Shown here piece after piece: positions 40,709 through 50,160 of a DNA stretch of 64,000 bases (its first letter is position 1; each line of letters opens with the position of its first letter). This stretch comes from Chloroflexota bacterium (GTDB taxonomy: Bacteria; Chloroflexota; UBA11872; VXOZ01): NCBI GenBank assembly GCA_028874195.1, contig JAPPLM010000019.1:1-64000 (forward strand), read 5' to 3'. Under the pieces are notes generated by a model. That model did not search any database. It saw nothing but the letters and a program-made list of their open reading frames with translations, and was not told the DNA's origin. The translations under genes and the position numbers were made by a program.

Positions 40709-42421
40709 GTGCCTGACGTGTCATTATTGCTCAGCCTCTCCGTTGCCGTGCTCGCCGCCTTCCTATTGGGCCTCGTCGCGCAGCGTTTGGGACTGCCGGT
40801 TATTCTGGGGTACTTGATTGCCGGAATCGCAATTGGGCCGTTGAACCCAGTGCTACAGGCCGATCAGCACGACGTCCAGGTGCTGGCCGAGATCGGGGTG
40901 ATGTTCCTGCTCTTTGCCGTGGGTGCCGAGTTCTCCCTGCGTGAAATCCGCCATCTTGGACGCATAGTTATTCTTGGCGGTATTGGGCAGATTGCGCTCA
41001 CGATGGCCGTGGGTCCCGTGGTGGGGCGGTTTCTTGGTCTCACCTTTACGCAAGGGATTCTGCTCGGCGCGCTTGTCGCCCTCTCGAGCACCGTGGTGGT
41101 CATCAAAGTTCTCATGACCCGCGGGGAGTTGCAGGCGCTGCACGGCCGCATTGCCCTTGGCATTCTTATTCTGCAGGACATCGCGGTGGTGCCTATGGTC
41201 GTCATCCTACCGGCATTGGCGGTGGGAGGCGAGGACGTGGTCTTCGATTTGCTCTTGCTGGCCGGCAAGGCGGCCGCGGTCTGTCTTGGGGCGTACTTCA
41301 TCGGCGCGCGCGTGGCGCATTGGCTGCTCACCCACATTGCCCATGGCGAGTCACGTGAACTCCTCATTCTCTCCGTCGTGGCCATCGCGCTCGGCACGGC
41401 ATTCCTCACCCAATTTGTCGGTCTCTCGCTGGCGTTTGGCGCTTTTCTGGCCGGGCTTGTCGTGGCGGAATCGGAGTTTCGCACCCAGGTGGTGGCCGAG
41501 ATTGTGCCGTTGCGGGACCTCTTTGCGTCGCTCTTCTTCGTTTCGGTTGGAATGCTGTTTGATCCCGTTTGGCTCTTCAACAATTTAGGAGCGGTCGGCT
41601 TAACCGTTGCCGGCGCTGTGCTGGGTAAAGTGGCTATTCTGATGATCCTGCTCTTGCTGCTGCGCGTGCCGGCGCATGCCGCGGTTTGCGCCGCGCTGAG
41701 CTTGGGGCAGGTGGGCGAGTTCTCCTTTGTGCTCGCGCAGATCAGCGTCGGGGTGGGAGCATTGCCAAGCAGCATCTTCAACCTTGCCATCAGCACGGCG
41801 CTTATAAGTATTTTCTTGACGCCGTTTCTCTTACTGCTCGAACCGCTGCTGCTCCGAGCCCTCCAGGCGTTGCCGCTCATTGGCCGGCGGTTTGCGGAAC
41901 CGGACACCGCGCCGGATTGGGAGAGGTTATTTCGCGAACACGCGGTGATTTGCGGTTTCGGCCGCGTCGGGCGGGAGCTTGCCGATGCGCTCGATCTGCA
42001 GAATATCCACTACGTCGTCGTGGAATACAACCCGCTGACGGTTCGTGAACTCAGAGAGAAGGGCGTGCCGGTGATCTATGGCGATGCGGGCAGTCCCGCG
42101 GTCCTTGCGCACGCGCGCCTTGAGGAGGCGTCGCTCTTGGCAGTGCTCGTGCACGATGACGTGGCGGCGGAACTCGCGGTGCGCCACGCGCGCACACTCA
42201 GTCCAGCGCTCGACATCATCGCGCGGGCGGGGAGCCAAGAGTCAATTCAGAGGCTGCGCGCTGCGGGAGCCTCCGACGTCGTGCAGCCGGAATTCGAGGC
42301 AGGTGTCGAGGTGATCCAGCACGTCTTTCAAAGATACGATATTCACGGAGAGGAATTGGAGCTTCTGGTCGGCGAGCGCCGCTCGGTGTTCTATCGCCAC
42401 TGGGAGTCTTCCCAAAGATGA
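40709..42421 (+). CDS. CPA2-family monovalent cation:proton antiporter with TrkA-N domain (KefB-like)
   Basis: A 570-residue membrane protein. The first 390 residues form about 12 membrane segments with VILGYLIAGIAIGP, LLFAVGAEFSL, ALSSTVVVIKVL and FLAGLVVAESEF, matching Kef/RosB antiporters. From about residue 408 a Rossmann TrkA-N domain follows (HAVICGFGRVGRELADAL, VIYGDAGSPAVL), which regulates transport by nucleotide binding. There is no TrkA-C domain. Start is a GTG with GCAGGAG upstream. Potassium export coupled to protons is the likely role. Confidence 0.93.
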   Translation: MPDVSLLLSLSVAVLAAFLLGLVAQRLGLPVILGYLIAGIAIGPLNPVLQADQHDVQVLAEIGVMFLLFAVGAEFSLREIRHLGRIVILGGIGQIALTMAVGPVVGRFLGLTFTQGILLGALVALSSTVVVIKVLMTRGELQALHGRIALGILILQDIAVVPMVVILPALAVGGEDVVFDLLLLAGKAAAVCLGAYFIGARVAHWLLTHIAHGESRELLILSVVAIALGTAFLTQFVGLSLAFGAFLAGLVVAESEFRTQVVAEIVPLRDLFASLFFVSVGMLFDPVWLFNNLGAVGLTVAGAVLGKVAILMILLLLLRVPAHAAVCAALSLGQVGEFSFVLAQISVGVGALPSSIFNLAISTALISIFLTPFLLLLEPLLLRALQALPLIGRRFAEPDTAPDWERLFREHAVICGFGRVGRELADALDLQNIHYVVVEYNPLTVRELREKGVPVIYGDAGSPAVLAHARLEEASLLAVLVHDDVAAELAVRHARTLSPALDIIARAGSQESIQRLRAAGASDVVQPEFEAGVEVIQHVFQRYDIHGEELELLVGERRSVFYRHWESSQR

Positions 42422-42428
42422 CGGTGAT

Positions 42429-42932
42429 TCAGGCATCCCGCCAGAGTTTGCCACGCCGCTTCACGTTGTCAAGCAGTTTCTCATCGAAAGGCGGTGGGGT
42501 GGGGTAGCCCTCGGGCTGTGGTGGACGCCAGCCGAGAATGCGCAGCACGGCGGGGTTCGTGTAGTAGGCCGTGTATGTCTGACGGAGCAGCGTATTGAAG
42601 AGATCGGGGTGCGCCGCTTCTACGGCACGCAGCGCCGCATCTCGTTCAGCATCCGAAAGCGCCAGAAACGCAACGTGCGTGGACGCCTCGTCGTCAGCGG
42701 ATGCTTGAGCATATGCGCCGGCAGTTGCCTCGATTTCGTTGAGAGCGGCAAGTATGGGGCGGCGCAGCGCAGTGCGCTCCTTAAGGAAGCCATCGACCGT
42801 CTGGGCACACCCGGCATCGCCGGCGCCCGGCATCTCGTCCTGGGCCGGGATCAACCGGTTTTGAATTGCCGCCAAGAGCGCCACTTGACGCGCCGTAAGT
42901 ATCTCTCCATCAATGTGTTGTTCGCTCATCAT
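42429..42932 (-). CDS. Gluconate 2-dehydrogenase subunit 3-family protein
   Basis: A 167-residue small subunit of GMC-type membrane dehydrogenases. LTARQVALLAAIQNRLIPAQDEMPGAGDAG is typical of the family's start, with AVEAAHPDLFNTLLRQTYTAYYTNPAVLRILGW later. No signal peptide is clear. It starts by overlapping the stop of the GMC gene at 42929 (ATGA), so the pair is co-translated and probably forms a complex. The second GMC copy upstream has no such partner. Confidence 0.9.
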   Translation of the reverse strand: MMSEQHIDGEILTARQVALLAAIQNRLIPAQDEMPGAGDAGCAQTVDGFLKERTALRRPILAALNEIEATAGAYAQASADDEASTHVAFLALSDAERDAALRAVEAAHPDLFNTLLRQTYTAYYTNPAVLRILGWRPPQPEGYPTPPPFDEKLLDNVKRRGKLWRDA

Positions 42933-44542
42933 GCTACCTCACGGAAATTATGCTTCAGCCAGTCCGAGACGTAAAGGGCCAGGGCCTGAATGGTGCTGGT
43001 GGGGTTCACTGCGGCCGAGGTGACAAAGATGCTGCCGTCGATGATGAAGAGGTTTGGAACGTCGTGGGCCCGACCATACCGGTCTATGACCGACTTGCCA
43101 GGGTTGTCGCCCATGCGCGCCGTGCCCATGAGATGCCAGCCGGAGTTGCGGGCAAGCGCTTGGTGCATGATCTCCGTGGCGCCCGCAGCTTCCAGCAGTT
43201 CTCGCGCCCGCGCGATGCCGAAGTCAAGGGCCCTGCGGCTATTCTCGCTGACGGTATACGAGACTCTGGGCGCCGGAATGCCGTTGCTGTCCGTCAGAGT
43301 TGGGTCGAGCTCCACGCGGTTGTGCGCTTCCGGCAGGTCTTCGACCATAATGGCGATGGCCAACGAGTGAGCGCTGCGCTCGCGTTGGACGCGATGGTGG
43401 GCTGCTCCCCAGGGCACTGCCTCACCCGGGAAGTTTCCGATGGCGGTGGAGACCGGGCCGCTTTCGCGGCATAGCTGAATTTTAATCCCGCGCACGAAGC
43501 CTCGGCTCAAGTCGGTCTCGTAGAATTCGTGACAGTGCAAGAGCAGACCGACGGGGCCCGCATGCCCATCGACCCTATCGGAAAAGACACCGCTTACGAA
43601 GGCGATAGGGTGAAACATGAGGTTGGCGCCGACCAGGCCGTTCGAATTGGCGAGGCCGTGCGGAAAGAGACTGGAAACAGAATTCAGGAGTAGGCGGGGT
43701 GTGCCGACACCGTTGCACGCGACAATGACGACCCGCGCGCGTTGCTGCGCGATGCCGCCGTCCGGTGTGTAGTAGACGGCGCCGCTGGCGCGGCCACGCC
43801 GGTCAACCGTGATTTCGCGCACGCGGGCGCGGGTGATAAGACGCGCCCCCTTGGCCAAAGCCGCCGGCCAGTAGGTCACGTGCGCGCTCGACATTGCTCC
43901 CCGCGGACAGCCCATGTCGCACGGCCCGCAGTAGTTGCACGCTTGCCGCCCTTCACCAAAGGGCGCGGTGATGAGGGCATTTTCGGTCGGCCACCAATGC
44001 CAGCCCAGCTTCTTCAGGCCGCGAATGTACGCTCTCGCAGCGGCGTCGAGGCCAAGGGGAGGTGTCTGCCGGGGCAATCGCGGCGGACCGCTGGGATCGC
44101 CCTCCAGCCCCGATACGCCAATGTTGGCGTCATTCTCCTCGTAGTACGGCTCCAGGTCCCAATACGTCAGCGGCCAGTCGTCGGCAACATCATCCAGCGT
44201 CTTTACACGGAAGTCCGACGGCCGAAAGCGCGGAAAGTGGCCGCTCCAGTGGACCGTGCTGCCGCCGACGGCGTTGAACATCAACGGCACGATGGGCGTA
44301 TCGTCGTTATTGAGCGGGTAGTCCTCCGGCCGCTGCCGTACGTTAGGGTCTTTGGCGAAGTCGGTCTGCCGATGCAGTTCCCAGTCCGGGCTGTGGTGAG
44401 GGTAGTCAGTGGGATCGACCCAGTCGCCCTGCTCCAAGCAGACCACGTCGAGCCCGCCGGATGCCAGCGACCACGCTGCCGCAGCCCCGGACGCGCCGGC
44501 GCCGATGATCAAGACATCCGCCACGTCACGTTCGGGTGCCAA
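42929..44542 (-). CDS. GMC-family FAD oxidoreductase (copy 1)
   Basis: A 537-residue flavoprotein oxidising sugar or polyol-type alcohols. VLIIGAGASGAAAAWSLASGG is the FAD-binding fold; the C-terminus has GTARMGDNP, catalytic-His area SGWHLMGTARMG, and the VNPTSTIQALAL motif. A central cluster CNYCGPCDMGCP suggests an Fe-S site, as in FAD-glucose dehydrogenases. The TTG at 44542 is chosen as start: AGGAG lies 7 bases before it and the paralogue also starts there. Electron acceptor not visible; it pairs with the subunit 3 gene. Confidence 0.9.
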   Translation of the reverse strand: MAPERDVADVLIIGAGASGAAAAWSLASGGLDVVCLEQGDWVDPTDYPHHSPDWELHRQTDFAKDPNVRQRPEDYPLNNDDTPIVPLMFNAVGGSTVHWSGHFPRFRPSDFRVKTLDDVADDWPLTYWDLEPYYEENDANIGVSGLEGDPSGPPRLPRQTPPLGLDAAARAYIRGLKKLGWHWWPTENALITAPFGEGRQACNYCGPCDMGCPRGAMSSAHVTYWPAALAKGARLITRARVREITVDRRGRASGAVYYTPDGGIAQQRARVVIVACNGVGTPRLLLNSVSSLFPHGLANSNGLVGANLMFHPIAFVSGVFSDRVDGHAGPVGLLLHCHEFYETDLSRGFVRGIKIQLCRESGPVSTAIGNFPGEAVPWGAAHHRVQRERSAHSLAIAIMVEDLPEAHNRVELDPTLTDSNGIPAPRVSYTVSENSRRALDFGIARARELLEAAGATEIMHQALARNSGWHLMGTARMGDNPGKSVIDRYGRAHDVPNLFIIDGSIFVTSAAVNPTSTIQALALYVSDWLKHNFREVA

Positions 44543-44794
44543 GACTGCGCTCCTCAGCAGGCGCTGCAATCAGCGTTGAAATGGTCAAACGCATCATCTC
44601 CGTGTTCCCTCGTCTCCGGCGGCAGCCGGATCGACAACCCTACGGCCGTAGGCGTCCTTGCTTTGCGGCCAGCGTTCATGAAGGCATGCAAACACAAGGG
44701 ATTGTCTCATGCTCCGCGCCGCACACTCTCGCGCCTAATCCCTCAGCGCGTCAGCAGACATGCAGGCCGGTGACACCATATGCAGCCGGTGTGC

Positions 44795-46411
44795 TCACGA
44801 TGCCACGTCACGGAAATTCTGCTTCAGCCAATCGGAGACGAAGAGCGCCAGGGCTTGAATTGTGCTCGTAGGATTGACTGCGGCGGACGTGACAAAGAGG
44901 CTGCCATCGATGATAAACAGATTGGGGACATCATGGGCTTGACCGTGCCCATTCACTACGGAGTTTGCGGGATCGTCGCCCATGCGCGCGGTGCCCATCA
45001 GGTGCCAGCCGGTCTCGCGCGCGATTGGTTGACCCATGATCTGCGTGGCGCCAGCGGCGTCTAAGAGGTCTCGCCCCCGCGCGATGGCGTAATCCAGACA
45101 CCGTCTGCTGTTCTCACTCACTTCATACACAATTTTCGGCGCCGGTATGCCACTGCTGTCCGTCAGGGTGGCATCGATTTCAACGCGATTGTGCGCCTCG
45201 GGCAGGTCTTCGATCATGACGGCAGCCGTGAGTGTGTGCGCGCTGAGCTCGCGCTGCACGCGATGGTGGTCTGCGCCCCAGGGCACCTTTTCCCCGGGAA
45301 AGTTGCCAAGGGCAGTGGAGAGCGGGCCGCTTTCACGGCCCATCTGGATTTGAAAGCCACGCACATAGCCTCTGCCGGTGTCAGTCTCGTAGAATTCCTG
45401 ACTATGCAGAACCATGCCGAGCGGGCCCACGTAAGCGTTGATCGGATCGGAAAAAACGCCGGTTACAAATGTCACGGGATGAAACATGAGATTGGTGCCG
45501 ACCAGGCCGCTTGAGTTCGCGAGGCCGTGCGGGAAGAGACTTGACACGGAGTTGAGCAGCAGCCGCGGTGTACCTACTCCGTTGCACGCGACGATGACGA
45601 CCCGCGCGCGTTGCTCGGCGATGCCGCCTTCTGCCGTGTAATACACGGCGCCGCTGGCGCGGCCGCGCCGGTCGACCGTGATTTCGCGCACACGGGCGCG
45701 GGTGATGATGCGCACCCCTTGGGCCACTGCTGCCGGCCAGTAGGTCACGTGCGCGCTGGAAATCGCGCCGATGGGACACCCCATGTCGCACGGCCCGCAG
45801 TAGTTACACGCCTGCCGCCCCTCGCCAAAGGGCGCGGTTATGATGGCGTTGTCCGTCGGCCACCAGTGCCAGCCGAGTTCTTCTAAGCCGCGAATATAGG
45901 TTTTGGTGGCGGTATCAAGACCGAGCGGCGGCGTTTGGCGGGGCGTGCGCTCCGGATTGGCGGGGTCGCCGCTTAACCCCGAAACACCGACGTTGGCATC
46001 ATTCTGCTCGTAATACGGCGCGAGATCCCAGTAAGTTAGGGGCCAGTCGTCGGCAACGCCATCCAGCGTCTTTACGCGGAAATCGGAGGGCCGAAAGCGC
46101 GGAAAATGACCGCTCCAATGGATTGTGCTGCCACCCACGGCATTGAACATCAACGGCACGATGGGCGTGTCATCGTTGTTGAGCGGGTAGTCTTCCGGCC
46201 GCTGCCGCACGTTGGGGTCTTTAGCAAAGTCGGTCTGCCGGTGCAACTCCCAATCGACACTGGTGTGGGGGTAGTCCGCAGGATCGACCCAATCGCCCTG
46301 TTCGAGGCAGACCACGTCGAGACCGCCGGAGGCCAGCGACCAGGCTGCCGCCGCGCCGGAAGCGCCGGCGCCGATGATCAACACGTCTGCCGCTTCGTTA
46401 GACGGGGCCAA
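44795..46411 (-). CDS. GMC-family FAD oxidoreductase (copy 2)
   Basis: A 538-residue tandem paralogue of the gene at 42929, very similar along its whole length (for example the first 120 residues differ at few positions). It keeps the FAD motif, CNYCGPCDMGCP cluster and C-terminal VNPTSTIQALALFVSDWL. It starts with TTG, with AAGGAG at the same distance as in copy 1. It has no adjacent subunit 3 gene, so it may share the one of copy 1. The 250 bases between the copies hold nothing recognised. Confidence 0.9.
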   Translation of the reverse strand: MAPSNEAADVLIIGAGASGAAAAWSLASGGLDVVCLEQGDWVDPADYPHTSVDWELHRQTDFAKDPNVRQRPEDYPLNNDDTPIVPLMFNAVGGSTIHWSGHFPRFRPSDFRVKTLDGVADDWPLTYWDLAPYYEQNDANVGVSGLSGDPANPERTPRQTPPLGLDTATKTYIRGLEELGWHWWPTDNAIITAPFGEGRQACNYCGPCDMGCPIGAISSAHVTYWPAAVAQGVRIITRARVREITVDRRGRASGAVYYTAEGGIAEQRARVVIVACNGVGTPRLLLNSVSSLFPHGLANSSGLVGTNLMFHPVTFVTGVFSDPINAYVGPLGMVLHSQEFYETDTGRGYVRGFQIQMGRESGPLSTALGNFPGEKVPWGADHHRVQRELSAHTLTAAVMIEDLPEAHNRVEIDATLTDSSGIPAPKIVYEVSENSRRCLDYAIARGRDLLDAAGATQIMGQPIARETGWHLMGTARMGDDPANSVVNGHGQAHDVPNLFIIDGSLFVTSAAVNPTSTIQALALFVSDWLKQNFRDVAS

Positions 46412-46732
46412 GACGACGCTCCTTCTCAGTTTCCGCGCTTGGGTGGATGCCGGTGCCTTGTCTTATCGACGAGCTTAATATTCGGTCTGACAATTCCCAA
46501 CTTGCTCCGCAAGTGGTGCAAGTGTAACAGAATCCACAGCACTAAGGAATGGGTTCAACGCAGGTGCAAGAGAGCGGGTGATAGGGTTGACCCTCGCGGC
46601 AATCCGGCAAGACATCCTGAAGCGACTGATAAGACATCAGACACTCATACTGTCAGTCTCACGTATACTACGTGCAGTGAAATTGCTGTGGCTAGCCACA
46701 TTTTGGATAAGTCCGGGTAGAGGAGGTCAGGA
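46412..46732. other. Divergent intergenic region between GMC copy 2 and the aldo/keto reductase
   Basis: 321 bases with no supported gene. It should hold promoters for both directions; TATACT at 46664-46669 could be a -10 for the plus strand but lacks a -35. Confidence 0.4.
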
Positions 46733-47611
46733 ATGGAGTCTCGCAAACTTGGCAACACGGGGATCGACGTCTCGGCCTTCGCGCTGGGCACCTGGGAACT
46801 CGGCGGATTGTGGTGGGGCCCCATTGATGCCGAAGATGGCGTTGCGATCCTGCATCGCGCCCTGGATCTCGGCGTCACCACCTATGACGCTTCGGACGCG
46901 TACGGCAACGGCCGGTCGGAAGTGATTATTGGCGAAGCGTTTCGCGGGAAGCGCCAAGAGGCGGTCCTCGTGACCAAGGCCGGCTATCTTGTGGGCATCG
47001 ATGGCGCGCAGATGCTCTTCGTGGACCGTGGCGCGCGGCAGCCGCAGTGCTACGAGCCGTGGTACCTTCGCCACGAATGCGAGTTGAGCCTGCGGCGCAT
47101 GCAGACCGACTACATCGACGCGTACCTCTTGCACGACCCACCGGTGGACGTAGTGAAGCGCGAGGAGCCCTGGGAGACCTTGCGCGAACTGAAGCAGGCG
47201 GGCAAGGTGCGCAGCATAGGGATTTCTTCATCCGTAACCGCCTGCTTGGAAGCCGTGAAAAGAGGGCATGTGGAAGTAGTGGAGGTGTCGTACAGCGTGG
47301 CGCTGCAAGAGGCGGCGGCTGAGCTCTTTCCCCTCTGCGCGGAAAGAGGGGTTAGCGTGTTGGCGCGGTCGCCCTTTGCCTCCGGACGTCTCTTCCAGGA
47401 TGAGGCGATGGTGGAACGTCTGACGAAAACGCTCGTCAAGCCGCCAATTGAATCGCTCCATGCAGCCGCTATCAAGTACGTGCTCTCTCATCCGCACGTG
47501 GCGGCGTGCATCACCGGCGTGATGAATACGGAGGAGCTAGAGGCAAACGCGCGCGCAGCCGAACCGCCGTTTCTCACCGAAGAGCAAAGGAAGCCGGTGG
47601 ACGCTACGTGA
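46733..47611 (+). CDS. Aldo/keto reductase family oxidoreductase
   Basis: A 292-residue NADPH-dependent (beta/alpha)8 barrel. MESRKLGNTGIDVSAFALGTWELGG is typical; the catalytic Asp and Tyr lie in TYDASDAYGNGRSE, the Lys in VLVTKAG and a conserved SSVTACLEAVK region follows. GAGGAGG lies 7 bases before the start. The length and VKPPIESLHAAAIKYVLSHP near the end fit sugar-type aldo/keto reductases (for example L-fucose dehydrogenase-like), but the substrate is unknown. Confidence 0.9.
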   Translation: MESRKLGNTGIDVSAFALGTWELGGLWWGPIDAEDGVAILHRALDLGVTTYDASDAYGNGRSEVIIGEAFRGKRQEAVLVTKAGYLVGIDGAQMLFVDRGARQPQCYEPWYLRHECELSLRRMQTDYIDAYLLHDPPVDVVKREEPWETLRELKQAGKVRSIGISSSVTACLEAVKRGHVEVVEVSYSVALQEAAAELFPLCAERGVSVLARSPFASGRLFQDEAMVERLTKTLVKPPIESLHAAAIKYVLSHPHVAACITGVMNTEELEANARAAEPPFLTEEQRKPVDAT

Positions 47612-47835
47612 TCTGATAGCAGGTTGGCGCTTGGACTTACGCAAAATCGGTAGGAACGAACCGGACCGGCTGACGCGACTGCGGAGCCATGATAGGCTAG
47701 AGCCAGCACTTCAAGCGCATGGCGCCGTTCTGAGAACTCCCTGGACAGCAAGGAGACTCTGGCGCGGCCTCCGTGCAGGAACGCACCTAATCGCGGTGTG
47801 GTTTTTTACATAAGGAATCTAAAGGGGGATCATAC

Positions 47836-48624
47836 ATGTCTGAGCGAGCACCATCGGACCAGGACGTGCGGCAGCACTTTACGGAGCGAGCAGCGACGTA
47901 TACGGGCGGGCAGGGCGACACGGTAGAAGAGATGGTTGCCATGGCTGCCCCGGGACCGGAATCGGTAGCGCTCGACGTGGCAACGGGCACGGGCCTGGTT
48001 GCTTTCGCTCTGGCCTCACACATAACGGGGAGCGGCCGTGTCATTGGCGTGGACTTCACCGCTGCCATGCTCGCTCGCGCCATGGAGGAGCAGGACACCA
48101 AAGACTCAGCCGCGAATGGCGGGCAAGTTGCCTTGGCAGCCGCCGACGCCACCCGATTGCCATTTTCCGATGGAATGTTTGGCGTCGTTACGTGCCGCTT
48201 CAGCGTCCATCACTTCACCCACGCCATTCCGGCAATGGAAGAAATGGCGCGTGTGCTCGCTCCCGGCGGGCGGCTGGTCATTGGCGAGTTCGGTATGCCG
48301 GAAGACGAACAAAAGGCCGCGTACTTCAACCGCATGGAACGCTTGCGTGGGCACTCTCACGTGCAGGCATTCAGTGAGAGCCAATTGAGTCGGATGATGG
48401 CGGACATTGGCTGCCCGGTGCAGGAGGCGCGCCTGCTGAAACGGGAGATGATGGCAAGCGAGTGGTTTGAGGCCGCCAATACGACTGACGAGAACCGCGA
48501 GGAGGCGAGGAGAATGCTCTGGGACGGTCTGGAAGGTGATCTGGCCGGGCTTTCTCCACAACCGGTAGGTGAAGACTTGCTCTTGACGCGCCATGAGATC
48601 GTCCTGGGCGGCGTGAAAGCCTAG
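47836..48624 (+). CDS. Class I SAM-dependent methyltransferase
   Basis: A 262-residue enzyme. ESVALDVATGTGLVAFALASH is motif I, VIGVDFTAAML motif II and the ADATRLPFSDGMFGVVTCRFSVHHF segment motif III/post-I, as in UbiE-like methyltransferases. AAAGGGGG lies 7 bases before the start. The C-terminus has no extra domain. Acceptor unknown. Confidence 0.9.
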   Translation: MSERAPSDQDVRQHFTERAATYTGGQGDTVEEMVAMAAPGPESVALDVATGTGLVAFALASHITGSGRVIGVDFTAAMLARAMEEQDTKDSAANGGQVALAAADATRLPFSDGMFGVVTCRFSVHHFTHAIPAMEEMARVLAPGGRLVIGEFGMPEDEQKAAYFNRMERLRGHSHVQAFSESQLSRMMADIGCPVQEARLLKREMMASEWFEAANTTDENREEARRMLWDGLEGDLAGLSPQPVGEDLLLTRHEIVLGGVKA

Positions 48625-48678
48625 GAGACCAACTTCTAAGCGGCTCGCTCGACGCGGCGCTCTCTCTTACGCCAAGTA

Positions 48679-48704
48679 GCGGGGGACAAGCCCCCGCGCT
48701 ACAG
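48679..48704. repeat. GCGGGGGACAAGCCCCCGC hairpin repeat (copy 2)
   Basis: Same perfect hairpin core as at 22945 and 56355, followed by GCTACA, in the 159-base gap between the methyltransferase and alr. Confidence 0.85.
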
Positions 48705-48783
48705 CTTGCCGAATGGGTTCGAAACGGCGTGGGCAAGAGCAGGCGGGCCGAATCCGATTTACCGAGCTCAGTCCCTTTGATCT

Positions 48784-49911
48784 ATGGATCCCTTGTCTTG
48801 GCTTGAAATCAGTCGTGGCGCGCTGCAACACAACGTAGCCACCATCAGAAAGCGGCTAAAGCCGGAGACCTCCCTCCTGGCGGTAGTTAAGGCCAATGCC
48901 TACGGCCACGGTATGCACGTGGTCGCTCAGTGCATAGCTGATCACGTTGACTGGCTTGGGGTAGATTCGCTGGATGAAGCTCTGGCGCTGCACAACGCTG
49001 GGACTACGCTGCCGATACTGATCATGGGCTTTACTCCCCACAGCCGGGCTGATGAGGTAGTGCGGCATGGGTTTCGGCAGGTGATCTTCGATAAAGAGTC
49101 TGCCGAGCGCCTATCGGAACAGGCGGCAGCGCAAGACACGACCGCCGCTGTGCACGTGAAGATAGAGACTGGCACGTATCGCTTAGGTGTTGCCTACCAA
49201 AAGGCAGTTGCTTTCTTACGTGAATTGCACGCGCTGCCCAATCTCAGAGTGGAAGGAATCTACACCCACTTTGCCACTGCCGAGGATACGGCTGATGATT
49301 CGTACTTCCGGTTGCAGCGCAGCCGGTTTGCGAAAGTTCAGGGGGCTTTGGAGCGAGAAGGCTTGGATGTGCCGTATCAGCACATGGCGGCCTCGGCGGC
49401 TGCAATGGTGTCGCCCGCCGCACAGGGCAGCCTGGTGCGCTTTGGCATCGGTCTCTACGGGTTGTGGCCGTCGCTGGATACGCAAATCGCCATGACGGAG
49501 CGCGCTGTCCGTCCCTTGGCGCTTCAGCCGGTCATGCGGTGGAAGACGCGCATCGTGCACATGCAAAGCGTGGCCCGGGGTGAAACGGTGGGCTACGGCC
49601 GCACGCATCGCACGCGGCGCGACTCTGTAATTGCCGTCATCCCGATTGGGTACTCAGACGGCTATGATCGCAAATTGTCGAATGTGGGAGAGGTTGGCAT
49701 TCGCGGCAGGCTTGCCGCCGTCGTCGGTCGCGTGATGATGAATATGACGCTCATTGACGCTACCGACGTCCCAGGCGTCCAGGTGGGCGATGAGGTGACC
49801 CTGCTGGGTCCGGAAATACCGGCAGAAAACATCGCCACGCACGTTGGCACGATCAACTACGAGATTGTGAGCCGCATCAATCCGGCACTGCCGCGCATTG
49901 CAGTGCCTTAA
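48784..49911 (+). CDS. alr: Alanine racemase
   Basis: Interconverts L- and D-alanine for peptidoglycan, with PLP. The PLP lysine is in AVVKANAYGHG (residue about 38), and the C-terminal domain supplies the second base in the AVVGRVMMNMTLID region. GYGRTHRT and PIGYSDGYDR are also family motifs. Length 375 is normal. The opposing-base tyrosine is normally in the GYxxxxR / SYGxxW region and appears as VGYGRT here. A D-Ala pathway supports a cell wall in this organism. Confidence 0.94.
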   Translation: MDPLSWLEISRGALQHNVATIRKRLKPETSLLAVVKANAYGHGMHVVAQCIADHVDWLGVDSLDEALALHNAGTTLPILIMGFTPHSRADEVVRHGFRQVIFDKESAERLSEQAAAQDTTAAVHVKIETGTYRLGVAYQKAVAFLRELHALPNLRVEGIYTHFATAEDTADDSYFRLQRSRFAKVQGALEREGLDVPYQHMAASAAAMVSPAAQGSLVRFGIGLYGLWPSLDTQIAMTERAVRPLALQPVMRWKTRIVHMQSVARGETVGYGRTHRTRRDSVIAVIPIGYSDGYDRKLSNVGEVGIRGRLAAVVGRVMMNMTLIDATDVPGVQVGDEVTLLGPEIPAENIATHVGTINYEIVSRINPALPRIAVP

Positions 49912-49964
49912 ACACCTGGACTTGGTCCCTCAATGCACGTACGATCTTCACTACCTGCCGTAGC

Positions 49965-49983
49965 GCGGGGGCTTGTCCCCCGC
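49965..49983. repeat. GCGGGGGCTTGTCCCCCGC hairpin repeat (copy 3, inverted)
   Basis: Exact reverse complement of the core of copies at 22945, 48679 and 56355, in the gap between alr and secF. Confidence 0.85.
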
Positions 49984-50090
49984 ATCTTAGTGAAAAAGCG
50001 CACACTGTCTCAATCAGGACGCTAAGGAGAGCAAGGAAATCCTGTTGCGGCATTTGCACATATCGTTGTTGCCCGTTAGCGTGCGGAGCG

Positions 50091-50117
50091 GCGTAGGTTG
50101 CAAACCTACGCTACCGG
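50091..50117. repeat. GCGTAGGTTGCAAACCTACG hairpin repeat
   Basis: Perfect GCGTAGGTTG/CAAACCTACGC-type palindrome followed by CTACCGG, related to 11092-11115 in reverse orientation. It lies in the tail-to-tail gap between alr and secF, where it could serve as a bidirectional end signal. Confidence 0.6.
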
Positions 50118-50160
50118 AGTTCCCGCTCATCGGTAGAGCACCCTGGGGTCACTAAGCGGA

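Noticed and set aside
43742-44773. A 343-codon plus-strand frame opposite GMC copy 1
   Set aside because: It mirrors the GMC gene, and a similar shadow appears opposite copy 2, as expected from duplicated DNA.
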